A stretch of 64,000 nucleotides of DNA from Firmicutes bacterium ASF500 (GTDB lineage Bacteria; Bacillota; Clostridia; Oscillospirales; Oscillospiraceae). Positions 27,121 to 35,067 of the stretch are shown piece after piece. The number at the start of each line of letters is the position of its first letter. The first letter of the stretch is position 1. The notes beneath the pieces were generated by a model. The model saw nothing but the letters and a program-made list of their open reading frames with translations. It had not been told where the DNA came from and did no database searches. The stretch lies in the NCBI GenBank assembly GCA_000492175.2, contig CP097573.1, forward strand, positions 372,001-436,000, read 5' to 3'. The translations under genes were made by a program, and so were the position numbers.

Positions 27121-28114
27121 TGTCCGTATTTTCCTCATTTTTAGGCTTTTTTCGCTGTTTGACACGCCCCAGCGGGTTGGCTCTGGCGGCGGTGCGCAGG
27201 TCCTCGTTGTCCACGTGGGTGTAGATCTGGGTGGTGTTCAGGTGATCGTGGCCCAGCACCTCCTGGAGGGTGCGCACATCCACGCCGTTTTGCAGCATCA
27301 GGGTAGCGGCGGTGTGGCGCAGCTTGTGGGAGGAGTACTGCGTACTGTCCAGTCCGGCGGCAGACAGATGCTTCTTCACCAGCTTGTGGACCGCCGCTGT
27401 GGAGATGCGCCGGCGGTTCTGGAGGGTGACGAACAGGGCGTTCTGATCCGCCGGGGCGATCACGTCCCGCTGGGCGAGCCAGTCGTCCAGCGCCCGCTGG
27501 CAGGCGTCGTTGAGGAACAGCATCCGCTCCTTGTTGCCCTTGCCCAGCACCCGGAGCTGATCGCCTCGAACATCTGTCTTGTTCAGGCCCACCAGCTCGG
27601 AAATACGCAGGCCGCAGTTGAGGAACAGCGTGAGGATACAGTAGTCCCGGACCGCGTTTTTCCCGTCCACACTGTCCAAAAGGTCCATACTTTCCTCTAA
27701 ATTCAGGTATTTTGGCAGGGATTTCTTTAAACGGGGCGAATCCAGGTCCTGGACCGGGTTGGTCTCCAGCAGCTTGGCTTTGTTGGTCAGGTACTTATAA
27801 AAGGACCGAATGGTGGCAACCTTGCGGGCCCGGGAGGTGTTGTTCAGGCCGCGGTCCCGGGACAGGTAGTTCATATAAGCGTAGATGTCCGTCAGCGTCA
27901 CGTCCCGGACCAGCGCCAGGTCCGCATCGTCGATGGAGATGTTGTCCATGGGTACGTCCGGCGAGACCAGGCGCTTGCTCTGCTTGAGAAAGCGGAAAAA
28001 ATTCCGCAGGTCTAAGTAGTATTCATCCACTGTACGGCGGGAATGTCCTTGAATGGTCTCGTGATAGACCAGGAAATCCCGCAGGACCGGCGGCGCTTCG
28101 GTGCGGTAGTCCAT
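27110..28114 (-). CDS. Tyrosine recombinase, XerC/XerD-like
   Basis: A 334-aa integrase-family enzyme with a core-binding domain (LRDFLVYHETIQGHSRRTVDEYYLDLRN, shown in parts) and a complete active site: Arg in CGLRISELVG, Lys in GKGNKERM, HKLRHTAAT, GHDHLNTTQ, Tyr in QIYTHV. Either XerC, the partner of XerD at 15803, or a phase-variation/integration recombinase. The C-terminal Lys/Asn-rich tail is unusual. It leads a four-gene operon and has a perfect palindrome 50 bp upstream. Confidence 0.88.
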   Translation of the reverse strand: MDYRTEAPPVLRDFLVYHETIQGHSRRTVDEYYLDLRNFFRFLKQSKRLVSPDVPMDNISIDDADLALVRDVTLTDIYAYMNYLSRDRGLNNTSRARKVATIRSFYKYLTNKAKLLETNPVQDLDSPRLKKSLPKYLNLEESMDLLDSVDGKNAVRDYCILTLFLNCGLRISELVGLNKTDVRGDQLRVLGKGNKERMLFLNDACQRALDDWLAQRDVIAPADQNALFVTLQNRRRISTAAVHKLVKKHLSAAGLDSTQYSSHKLRHTAATLMLQNGVDVRTLQEVLGHDHLNTTQIYTHVDNEDLRTAARANPLGRVKQRKKPKNEENTDNES

Positions 28115-28163
28115 ATGGGTACCGGAGGTCAGATGACCCGGTTTTGGGGGCTTTAGCCTCCAC

Positions 28164-28197
28164 TCAGGTCAACAAAATTTTTATTTTGTTGACCTGA
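28164..28197. repeat. Perfect 15-bp inverted repeat upstream of the recombinase
   Basis: TCAGGTCAACAAAAT (28164-28178), TTTT, ATTTTGTTGACCTGA (28183-28197). Could be an operator, a transcription terminator, or a recombinase-binding site. The adjoining gap to 28285 shows no credible gene. Confidence 0.6.
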
Positions 28198-28285
28198 TGC
28201 CGTACGTCTTTTTGACCCTCCAGCTTCCCTCCTCTCTGAATCGTCTTTCCATATCCTATCACTTTTTTCTTTGCTGGGCAAGTGG

Positions 28286-28315
28286 AAAAACCGGAGAACA
28301 TCAGATGTTCTCCGG
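28286..28315 (-). terminator. Terminator of the AraC-type gene
   Basis: CCGGAGAACATC / GATGTTCTCCGG with a T-run on the minus strand, 12 bp beyond the AraC-type stop codon. Confidence 0.85.
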
Positions 28316-28326
28316 CTCTGCCGCCG

Positions 28327-29181
28327 CTATTGGATTTTCGACCGCTGAACTGGCAGCCAGACCTGGAATTGAGCCTCCGCCGCGTCGGGGCCATTCAGAT
28401 AGACCTCCACGTCTGGGGCCTGAGCCCACTCGTAGCCTGAATCAGGTAGCCACTCGGAGACAATCCGCTTTTGCAGCTCCTGGATGGCCATGGGCGCCTG
28501 TCCCTGTCCGGTAAATACCGCCCAGGTGGCGGCCGGGACGGTCCACTCGTACAGCCCCTCCGGGGCTGGAGCATCAGAGGCCACCGCGATATAGTAGCTG
28601 TTTTCCGCCTCATGATGACAAGTACTTACACCTAACACTCCGGGCATTTCAGGGCTCATCAGGGGGATCAGCTCCCCGATTCTCGGCCCGACCTCTCCCC
28701 AAAATCTGGGCACCGCCTGAAAGCTCTCCTCCACGTCCATGGTCAGGGGCGTACGGAACCCTACAATACGGAAGGCTTCCTTTCGCACGATCTGATATTC
28801 CATTTCCACATCTCCTTTGAGGACAAATTTGAAGCGGATACGTGGAAAGGCTTTTAGCTTTACCCCATCTTGCTTTGCAAGGGACGGGGCTACACCGTGA
28901 ATCCCCTGAAAGGCGCGGTTGAACGCCGTGGGCGAGTCGTAGCCGTAGCGCAGGGCAACCTCCAGCACCTTCTCCCCTGCCCGCAGGTCCGCCGCCGCCC
29001 GGGTCATGCGCCGCCGGCGGACATACTCCTTCAAGGGCACCCCCGCCAGGTAGGAAAACATCCGCTGAAAGTGATAGGGCGAACAGCCGGCCAGCCGCCC
29101 CAGCTCCTCCAGCCTGATTTCCCCGTCCAGGCTTCGCTCCAGCTCGTCCAATGCCTTGTTCCAGTTTTCCAGCCAATCCAT
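28327..29181 (-). CDS. AraC-family regulator with GyrI-like effector domain
   Basis: A 284-aa protein. Two HTH motifs (residues 20-110: IRLEELGRLAGCSPYHFQRMF and VLEVALRYGYDSPTAFNRAF) are followed by a GyrI-like/effector-binding domain from about residue 125 (EYQIVRKEAFRIVGFRTPL ... YEWAQAPDVEVYLNGP). This is the Rob/BltR-like layout of regulators that bind small hydrophobic compounds. ATG at 29181 has SD AAGGAG. A free-standing GyrI-like protein lies at 33290-33721. Confidence 0.92.
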   Translation of the reverse strand: MDWLENWNKALDELERSLDGEIRLEELGRLAGCSPYHFQRMFSYLAGVPLKEYVRRRRMTRAAADLRAGEKVLEVALRYGYDSPTAFNRAFQGIHGVAPSLAKQDGVKLKAFPRIRFKFVLKGDVEMEYQIVRKEAFRIVGFRTPLTMDVEESFQAVPRFWGEVGPRIGELIPLMSPEMPGVLGVSTCHHEAENSYYIAVASDAPAPEGLYEWTVPAATWAVFTGQGQAPMAIQELQKRIVSEWLPDSGYEWAQAPDVEVYLNGPDAAEAQFQVWLPVQRSKIQ

Positions 29182-29248
29182 CAATCTCAACTCCTTATTT
29201 AAAAGTATAACCCCTCTCCCCCGCCCTGTCCTCTCTTTTTCGGTGCAT

Positions 29249-29278
29249 AAAAAAGGAGCGCCGAAGCGCTCCCTTTTG
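29249..29278 (-). terminator. Terminator of fba
   Basis: GGGAGCG-cttcgg-CGCTCC type stem flanked by A and T runs, 10 bp past the fba stop. Confidence 0.85.
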
Positions 29279-29288
29279 AAAACGGATT

Positions 29289-30257
29289 TTAGGCCTTGCC
29301 GTTGCAACCCAGAACGTTCACCAGCTTGTGGCGGACCAGCTCCTTGATGTTGGCCCGGGCGGGTTTCAGATACTCGCGGGGGTCGAACTTGTCGGGGTGC
29401 TCGTTGTAGAACTGACGGATGGTGCCGGTCATAGCCAGGCGCAGGTCGGAGTCGATGTTAATCTTGCACACGGCGCTCTCAGCGGCCTTGCGCAGCTGCT
29501 CCTCGGGGATGCCCACAGCGTCGGGCATCTTGCCGCCGTTGGCGTTGACCATCTTCACATACTCCTGGGGCACGCTGGAGGAGCCGTGGAGCACGATGGG
29601 GAAGCCGGGCAGACGCTTGACGACCTCCTCCAGGATGTCGAAGCGCAGGGGGGGCGGGACCAGCTCGCCCTTCTCGTTGCGGGTGCACTGGGCGGCGGTG
29701 AACTTGTAAGCGCCGTGGCTGGTGCCGATGGCGATGGCCAGAGAGTCGCAGCCGGTCTTGGCGACGAACTCCTCCACCTCCTCGGGGCGGGTGTAGTGGG
29801 ACTCCTCGGCGGAGACGTTGACCTCGTCCTCCACGCCGGCCAGAGCGCCCAGCTCGGCCTCGACCACCACGCCGTGGTCGTGGGCGTACTCGACGACCTT
29901 CTTGGTGATTTCGATGTTCTCGGCGAAGGGCTTGGAGGAGGCGTCGATCATGACGGAGGTGAAGCCGCCGTCGATGCAGGACTTGCAGGTCTCGAAGCTG
30001 TCGCCGTGGTCCAGATGGAGCACAATGGGGATTTCGGGGCACTCGATGACGGCGGATTCCACCAGCTTCACCAGGTAGGTGTGGTTGGCGTAGGCCCGGG
30101 CGCCCTTGGAGACCTGGAGAATCACAGGGGCCTTCTCCTCGCGGCAGGCCTCGGTGATGCCCTGGACGATCTCCATGTTGTTGACATTGAAGGCGCCGAT
30201 GGCGTAACCGCCGTTATAGGCTTTCTTGAACATTTCAGTAGAAGTAACAAGGGGCAT
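29289..30257 (-). CDS. fba: Class II fructose-bisphosphate aldolase
   Basis: Splits fructose-1,6-bisphosphate into GAP and DHAP; zinc enzyme. The 322-aa protein shows GYAIGAFNVNNMEIVQ, HLDHGDSFE (catalytic Asp and Zn His), VEAELGALAG, ESHYTRPEEVEEF, IGTSHGAYK and IVLHGSSSVP. SD AAGGAGG. With pfp (31924-33162) it puts two adjacent glycolytic steps in one area. Confidence 0.96.
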   Translation of the reverse strand: MPLVTSTEMFKKAYNGGYAIGAFNVNNMEIVQGITEACREEKAPVILQVSKGARAYANHTYLVKLVESAVIECPEIPIVLHLDHGDSFETCKSCIDGGFTSVMIDASSKPFAENIEITKKVVEYAHDHGVVVEAELGALAGVEDEVNVSAEESHYTRPEEVEEFVAKTGCDSLAIAIGTSHGAYKFTAAQCTRNEKGELVPPPLRFDILEEVVKRLPGFPIVLHGSSSVPQEYVKMVNANGGKMPDAVGIPEEQLRKAAESAVCKINIDSDLRLAMTGTIRQFYNEHPDKFDPREYLKPARANIKELVRHKLVNVLGCNGKA

Positions 30258-30289
30258 GGGAATAACCTCCTTATAATTAAGTCCTTTAT

Positions 30290-30317
30290 ATTTTACCACA
30301 TTTTCCCCAGATTGCAA
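30290..30317 (-). promoter_or_regulatory. fba promoter
   Basis: On the minus strand TTGCAA, 16-bp spacer, TAAAAT, about 35 bp before the fba start. The same block recurs upstream of the neighbouring orphan gene (30907-30979). Confidence 0.65.
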
Positions 30318-30361
30318 CAGGCAAGCGGAAAAAAACTCCCACCGGACAGGCAGGAGTTTTG
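30291..30361. repeat. Terminator-promoter repeat, copy 1
   Basis: About 71 bp, near-identical to 30907-30979. It holds a terminator (for the orphan gene) and the fba promoter. The centre of the hairpin, CACCGGACAGGC, is inverted relative to copy 2. Confidence 0.8.
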
Positions 30362-30382
30362 TATGTTGTGTCAATAGACAGT

Positions 30383-30880
30383 TCATTCATTTTTTAATGA
30401 AAAGATATATTCAACGTCCTTTTCAAAAAATAAAAATTTCCACTTGCAGCAACATCTGACAAGCTGGTAATCAGTATTAAATTCCGGTACAGTAAACGAC
30501 ATTCCATCCTCATGGCGTTCTAACACAAGATTCTCAGGCTCGCCTCTCGATTCATTTGCCCCTAACGCAGAATTCTCATCCAAAACATCATATTTTATTA
30601 CTGTAATCTTTACTGGAAAGTCATTTTGATATATTAAATTCACACTTTCTTCCGATTTTGCTGCTACACAGGGGAGCGACAGCACTGAGCTGTCCCAATA
30701 ACTTCCTCCGGATTGGCCTGCTAAAACATAATTATGTGGTTCTATTTTCTTATCATTCACTTCTACACTCATGCCATTATCCTGTATCCAAACTTTATAC
30801 ACAGATATGCCCACAAACAAACACAGCAACAGTGATATAGTTAAAATCCTGGTAATTCTCTTTCTATTACTTTTTTCCAT
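30383..30880 (-). CDS. Membrane-anchored protein of unknown function, 165 aa
   Basis: A basic N-terminus (KSNRKRITR) and one helix (ILTISLLLCLFVGISVYKVW) then an extracytoplasmic domain with a CCCKWKF motif near the C-terminus. No family recognised. AT-rich, unlike fba. It lies between two copies of a terminator-promoter module, so it probably inserted here with duplication of the fba control region. SD AGGAGGGGGGAGG. Confidence 0.65.
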   Translation of the reverse strand: MEKSNRKRITRILTISLLLCLFVGISVYKVWIQDNGMSVEVNDKKIEPHNYVLAGQSGGSYWDSSVLSLPCVAAKSEESVNLIYQNDFPVKITVIKYDVLDENSALGANESRGEPENLVLERHEDGMSFTVPEFNTDYQLVRCCCKWKFLFFEKDVEYIFSLKNE

Positions 30881-30906
30881 ATATCCTCCCCCCTCCTAAC
30901 CCTTAA

Positions 30907-30979
30907 TTTTTACCACATTTTCCCCAGACTGCAACAGCCCAGCGGAAAAAAACTCTCGCCTGTCCGGTGGGAGTTTTGT
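30907..30979. repeat. Terminator-promoter repeat, copy 2
   Basis: Second copy of the 30291-30361 block, same orientation. It supplies TTGCAG-16-TAAAAA upstream of the orphan gene. The hairpin centre reads GCCTGTCCGGTG, the reverse complement of copy 1. Confidence 0.8.
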
Positions 30980-31002
30980 GAGATTTGTCTCGGGAACCCA
31001 TT

Positions 31003-31173
31003 TCAGTCCAGTGTAATATCCTCAACATTCACGCCCCACGATGACAGCTTGGCGACAATTAACTTTAACTCATAGTCAAGCTCACTGTTTACTTGGTCCC
31101 CATTTGCCTTTTTAATGCGCTGTAACATACCATACTGGTCGATCATGACGCCCATCAATTCTTTATCCGACAT
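31003..31173 (-). CDS. Small acidic protein of unknown function, 56 aa
   Basis: Starts MSDKELMGVMIDQYGMLQRI and ends LSSWGVNVEDITLD. SD AAAGGAG lies 9 nt before the ATG at 31173. Predicted all-helical, without membrane segment. AT-rich. No family recognised; codon structure and SD support a real gene. Confidence 0.55.
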   Translation of the reverse strand: MSDKELMGVMIDQYGMLQRIKKANGDQVNSELDYELKLIVAKLSSWGVNVEDITLD

Positions 31174-31330
31174 AATAGCACGCTCCTTTCAGCCCACTCG
31201 ATCCATTTGAACTGCTAAATGTATTATAGCAGATCAGACGGTAAATGTAAACTCTGTAGGCTCTGGTTTTGTAGGATTTTTGAACAGCGGTCAACGGAGG
31301 TTTCGTCAAAAAAGTATGAAGTCCCCTCCG

Positions 31331-31732
31331 TTAGCTGGAAGCTGTCGATGTGTTTATTTTGTCTAAATACACAATAACTTTATACGTTCCGACAAAATTA
31401 TCACAACTGGCGGCCAGCGTATATGTCCCAGAACGTTCCAGCGTAAAATAGGCCGCCAGCTCTTTCGCGTTATCCAAGGTATATACGGCTTTGCCAGCAG
31501 CATCGTACAGCGTCACATCCAAATTTCCGCTCAAAACATCCGATTTGAAAACAAATTTAATCCTGCTGCCCGCTTCTCCCGTGAAGGAGATGTCGGAAGC
31601 TGTTGTGACCTGCTCGGAATACCTGCTGCTCATATTACCCAATACGGTGGGCCGGGCCAGCCAATAGACACCCGTGATTCCCGCAGTTACAGCGAAGACC
31701 AAAATAATGAGGATAATATATTTTTTCTTCAT
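31331..31732 (-). CDS. Secreted or anchored small protein with C-terminal beta domain, 133 aa
   Basis: One N-terminal helix (KYIILIILVFAVTAGITGVYW), then a beta-rich region GSRIKFVFKSDVLSGNLDVTLYD and AAYFTLERSGTYTLAASCDNF, resembling small pre-peptidase C-type or emp24-like beta-sandwiches. No family is certain. SD AAGGATAA. A palindrome-free 120-bp gap separates it from the pfp promoter. Confidence 0.6.
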   Translation of the reverse strand: MKKKYIILIILVFAVTAGITGVYWLARPTVLGNMSSRYSEQVTTASDISFTGEAGSRIKFVFKSDVLSGNLDVTLYDAAGKAVYTLDNAKELAAYFTLERSGTYTLAASCDNFVGTYKVIVYLDKINTSTASS

Positions 31733-31835
31733 ATTATTTATCCTTTCGAACTATCCCTTCAAACAGCGCCTGTTTCTACTCTGATTTTACCATTATCAGC
31801 GCTAAAATGCAAGACAAGGTCGGCTATTCTTCCCG

Positions 31836-31864
31836 TTTACAACAGCGGGAATCTTTGTTATAAT
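31836..31864 (+). promoter_or_regulatory. SigA-type promoter of pfp
   Basis: TTTACA (31836-31841), 17-bp spacer, TATAAT (31859-31864). TTCCCG and CGGGAA flank the -35 as a short dyad. Confidence 0.8.
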
Positions 31865-31923
31865 ATTCCTGTTTCGGTTATCACCATCCCACAGAGGATA
31901 TTTTGAATTTGGAGGTAATTAAC

Positions 31924-33162
31924 ATGAGCAACACATTAAAGGGCGCCCTGATTATCGGTCAGTCCGGCGGCCCCACTTCCGTCATCAACGCCAGCGCCTA
32001 CGGCGTCATCCGCACCGCTCTGGACTGTCCAGACATCACCGCCGTCTACGGCGCGGCCCACGGCATCAAGGGCGTGCTCAACGACAAGCTGTACGACATG
32101 GGCCAGGAGGACGCCAAGGAGCTGGAGCTGCTGCTCAACACCCCCTCCTCCGAGCTGGGCTCCTGCCGCTACAAGATCGCCGACCCCGACGCCGACGACA
32201 CCGACTACAAGCGCATCCTGGAGATCTTTAAAAAGTACGACGTGCGCTACTTCTTCTACAACGGCGGCAACGACTCCATGGACACCTGCAACAAAATCTC
32301 CAAGTATATGCAGAAGGTGGGCTATGAGTGCCGCATCATGGGTGTGCCCAAGACCATCGACAACGACCTGTTCGGCACCGACCACTGCCCCGGCTTCGCC
32401 TCCGCCGCCAAGTATATCGCCACCTCCTGCGCCGAGGTGTACAAGGACGCCCGGGTGTATGACACCGGCATGGTGACCATCATCGAGATTATGGGCCGTC
32501 ACGCCGGCTGGCTGGCCGGCGCCGCCGCCCTGGCCGGTGTGGTGGGCTGCGCCCCCGATCTGGTCTACCTCCCCGAGGTGGATTTCGACATGGACAAGTT
32601 CCTGGCCGACGTGGACCGCATCTATAAGGAGAAGGGCAACTGCATCGCCGCCGTCTCCGAGGGCATCCACTACGCCGACGGCTCCTTCGTCTCCGAGGCC
32701 AAGACCTCCGCCACCGACGGCTTCGGCCACGCTCAGCTGGGCGGCCTGGCCGCTCTGCTGGCCCAGGTCTGCAAGGAAAAGACCGGGGCCAAGGTTCGCG
32801 GCATTGAGCTCAGCCTGCTCCAGCGCTGCGGCGCTCACGTGGCCTCCCGCACCGACATTGACGAGTCCTTCCTGGCCGGCAAGACTGCCGTGGAGGCCGC
32901 TGTGGCCGGCGAGACCGACAAGATGGTGGGCTTCGAGTGCTCCCGCGAGGGCGGCTACAAGTGCCAGACCAAGCTGTTCAACCTGTCCGAGGTGGCTAAC
33001 TTCGAGAAGAAGGTCCCCCTGGAGTGGATCAACGCCGAGCACAACGGCGTCACCCAGGCCTTCATCGACTACGCCCTGCCCCTCATTCAGGGCGACGCCA
33101 AGGCTCCCACCGAGAACTCCCTCCCCCGCTTCGCCCGCCTGAAGAAGGTACTGGCTAAGTAA
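31924..33162 (+). CDS. pfp: Pyrophosphate-dependent 6-phosphofructokinase
   Basis: Phosphorylates fructose-6-phosphate with PPi, reversibly. The 412-aa protein has IIGQSGGPTSVINAS, FFYNGGNDSMDT and GVPKTIDNDLFGTDH. The Lys in PKTIDND, where ATP-enzymes have Gly, indicates PPi use. IEIMGRHAGWLAGAAAL and RGIELSLLQR complete the site. ATG at 31924 has SD TTGGAGG. Its unusually biased C-ending codons suggest high expression. Confidence 0.94.
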   Translation: MSNTLKGALIIGQSGGPTSVINASAYGVIRTALDCPDITAVYGAAHGIKGVLNDKLYDMGQEDAKELELLLNTPSSELGSCRYKIADPDADDTDYKRILEIFKKYDVRYFFYNGGNDSMDTCNKISKYMQKVGYECRIMGVPKTIDNDLFGTDHCPGFASAAKYIATSCAEVYKDARVYDTGMVTIIEIMGRHAGWLAGAAALAGVVGCAPDLVYLPEVDFDMDKFLADVDRIYKEKGNCIAAVSEGIHYADGSFVSEAKTSATDGFGHAQLGGLAALLAQVCKEKTGAKVRGIELSLLQRCGAHVASRTDIDESFLAGKTAVEAAVAGETDKMVGFECSREGGYKCQTKLFNLSEVANFEKKVPLEWINAEHNGVTQAFIDYALPLIQGDAKAPTENSLPRFARLKKVLAK

Positions 33163-33169
33163 TCAGCAA

Positions 33170-33202
33170 AGGCCCGCCCCACTGGGGCGGGCCTGTATTA
33201 TT
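33170..33202 (+). terminator. Terminator of pfp
   Basis: AGGCCCGCCCC-A-CTGGGGCGGGCCT-like stem with a following T-containing run. Confidence 0.85.
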
Positions 33203-33289
33203 TAAAAAAATGCTTGAAATTCATTTTAATTGCCTGTATGATCCGTTTATCTGGCCAGAAAACTAAATATAATTTGGAGGCAATTCATT

Positions 33290-33721
33290 TTGAAAATCGA
33301 GATATTTCAGGGCGTTACCATAGCTTATATGCGCCGCATTGGGGCATACGGGTCCGAAAATCGTCAGCTAATGGAGAATTTGAAGGCCTTTTTATCTCAG
33401 CACGGCCTATTTCACGAGAAAAGCACCATATTAGGTATTCCGCTGGATGACCCGGCTATCACACCGGCAGAACAATTAAGATATGATGTCGGCCTGATCG
33501 TTCCCGCGCACGCGGCCATTCCCCTGCCCACCCGCAGCATCGACGACGGAACATACGCTGTCTTTGAAGTTCAGCATACACAGCAGGGCGTATCATCCTT
33601 TTGGCAAAATATTGGGAATCTCACCTTGTCCATAGACAATACAAAACCGATCATTGAACGTTATTCTTCCCCAAAAATTGCGGAACATTTATGCGAGTTT
33701 TGTATCCCAATCATTCGTTAA
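33290..33721 (+). CDS. GyrI-like small-molecule-binding protein
   Basis: A 143-aa single-domain protein: VTIAYMRRIGAYGSENRQLMENLKAFL, GIPLDDPAITPAEQLRYDVGL and DDGTYAVFEVQHT match the GyrI-like/SbmC effector-binding family, which includes DNA gyrase inhibitors and drug-sequestering or hydrolysing proteins. TTG start at 33290 after GGAGG. Ligand unknown. Lower GC than pfp. Confidence 0.85.
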   Translation: MKIEIFQGVTIAYMRRIGAYGSENRQLMENLKAFLSQHGLFHEKSTILGIPLDDPAITPAEQLRYDVGLIVPAHAAIPLPTRSIDDGTYAVFEVQHTQQGVSSFWQNIGNLTLSIDNTKPIIERYSSPKIAEHLCEFCIPIIR

Positions 33722-33832
33722 AAAAGCCCAGTACAAGGCGGGCTTATTTTATTCCTTGGAAAGAGAGGAAACCTCCTTTTAATGCCATTATGACACCAAA
33801 GGCAAGACGTAGTAATATGTCTCCGAAAGATA

Positions 33833-33955
33833 GTAGGGCGCGGCGACCCCGGCGCGCCATCCTCCAGGATTGCACCGTCCTCCGGGGTTGCGTCCTCAAG
33901 GATTGCGTCATCCTCCGTGGGGCGGCGGGCCGAGTCGTCCCGCCCTACAGGGTCC
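33833..33955. repeat. 120-bp 'VGRDD' intergenic repeat, copy 1
   Basis: Inverse orientation copy of 50640-50759, with GTAGGGCG at one end and CGCCCTAC at the other. Internally it has degenerate tandem units (GGAGGAYGGCGCAAYCC, TTGAGGACGCAA). One minus frame stays open as VGRDDSARR..EDDAILEDATPEDGAI and a similar peptide can be read in copy 2; this reflects the repeat, not a gene. Confidence 0.8.
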
Positions 33956-33960
33956 CCGCT

Positions 33961-34013
33961 CCGCCCGCAGGCGGCCTGGCTCCTTTTGAAAGGAGCTGTC
34001 AGCGAAGCTGACT
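33961..34013. repeat. 'CTCCTTTTGAAAGGAG' repeat arm, related to 50588-50638
   Basis: Contains paired CTCCTTTTGAAAGGAG and CAGCGAAGCTG hairpins. The copy at 50588-50638 has CACGGCTTCGCCGTG and CCCCCTTTAGCAAGGGGGG in the same order on the other strand. Confidence 0.6.
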
Positions 34014-34111
34014 GAGGATTGCGTTTCGCCGTAGGCGAAACATACGAAGTAAACCAAATTTGCAGAAACCACGTATACTTCGTATATTTTGCTTCGCAAA
34101 ATGCAATCCTC
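34014..34111. repeat. MITE-like nested palindrome, 98 bp
   Basis: Perfect 9-bp ends GAGGATTGC (34014-34022) and GCAATCCTC (34103-34111). Inside are the hairpins GTTTCGCCGTAGGCGAAAC and ATTTTGCTTCGCAAAAT, and an inner pair ATACGAAGT / ACTTCGTAT. No coding content. Confidence 0.75.
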
Positions 34112-34176
34112 CGCCCCAGTGTGCGCACTGGGGCACCTCCTTTCAAAAGGAGGCTTTTTTGCGCTCTCCGAAAGCC

Positions 34177-35067
34177 TCAGTCAAAAAAGCTCAGCTGCCG
34201 GTCCTCATAGCTCCGGGTGGCGGCGGAGATGATGTGTTTCATCTCATACAGCAGGCCCAGCTCCCTGCACCGGCTGGAAAACAGCTCCCACAGCTCCTTG
34301 GCCCTGGGGCTGGAGCAGTAGTAGCGGGAGCCGTACTGCTTGTGGTACCTCTCCCCTACCCCATCATCGGGAAATGCCCGGTCCAGGCCGTTGAGAAAAA
34401 ATTCCCGCTGGCCGTCCCGCATGGTGACGCCGAAGGCGGCGTAGACGAATTTTGCCCCCGCCCGGGCGGCGCTGTCCACCACGGACAGTACATTTTCCGC
34501 CGAATCCTCCACGTAGGGCAGTACGGGCATGAGGAGCACCCCGGAGAAAATCCCCGCCTTGGACAGCTCCTCCAGGGCCCTGAGACGGCGGCTGGGCGGG
34601 GGCGCGTGGGGCTCGATTTTCGACGCCAGGGCATCGTCGGCGGTGGTGACGGTCAGCTTGCAGATCACCGGAGAGTGGTCCTGAATCAGCCGGTACAGGT
34701 CGATGTCCCGGGTAATCAAGTCGCTCTTGGTAGCCACAGCCACCCCGCACTGGTAGGCATCAATCAGCTCCAGGGCATGACGGGTGAGCTGGAGCTCCCT
34801 CTCAAAGGGGTTGTAGGGGTCGCTCATGGAGCCCATGGTGATAAAGGCAGGGCGCACCTTCCGGACCAGGTCGTCCCGGAGCAGGCGCAGGGCGTCCGCC
34901 TTGGCCTTCACCCGGTCAAAGTCCGGATTTTGGTAACAGGAACTGCGGCTGTCGCAGTAGAGACAGCCGTGGCAGCAGCCCCGGTAGAGGTTCATGGTGT
35001 GGTCGGTGCCGAACCACTCTGTCGATTTGCTCCGGTGAAGCAGGTGCTTGGCTGGGATGTATTCCAT
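34177..35067 (-). CDS. Radical SAM protein, SPL-like (SplB family)
   Basis: A 296-aa protein. The radical SAM motif GCCHGCLYCDSRS has CxxxCxxC; NLYRGCCHGC near the start and SMSDPYNPFERELQLTRHALEL are typical of the family annotated as spore-photoproduct-lyase-related or Rv2578c-like radical SAM proteins. Shorter than true SplB and with a different C-terminus, so substrate unknown. ATG at 35067 shares one base with the preceding TGA, indicating coupling to the DUF gene. Confidence 0.8.
   Translation of the reverse strand: MEYIPAKHLLHRSKSTEWFGTDHTMNLYRGCCHGCLYCDSRSSCYQNPDFDRVKAKADALRLLRDDLVRKVRPAFITMGSMSDPYNPFERELQLTRHALELIDAYQCGVAVATKSDLITRDIDLYRLIQDHSPVICKLTVTTADDALASKIEPHAPPPSRRLRALEELSKAGIFSGVLLMPVLPYVEDSAENVLSVVDSAARAGAKFVYAAFGVTMRDGQREFFLNGLDRAFPDDGVGERYHKQYGSRYYCSSPRAKELWELFSSRCRELGLLYEMKHIISAATRSYEDRQLSFFD

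Noticed and set aside
28164..28394. 76-codon minus-strand frame in the AraC-recombinase gap
   Set aside because: It is built over the palindrome and terminator, has low-complexity Arg/Gly/Ser content and no SD.
33718..34146. 142-codon minus-strand frame with VGRDD...EDGAPG peptide
   Set aside because: The frame arises from the 120-bp intergenic repeat; a similar peptide is readable in copy 2 at 50640, so it reflects repeat structure.
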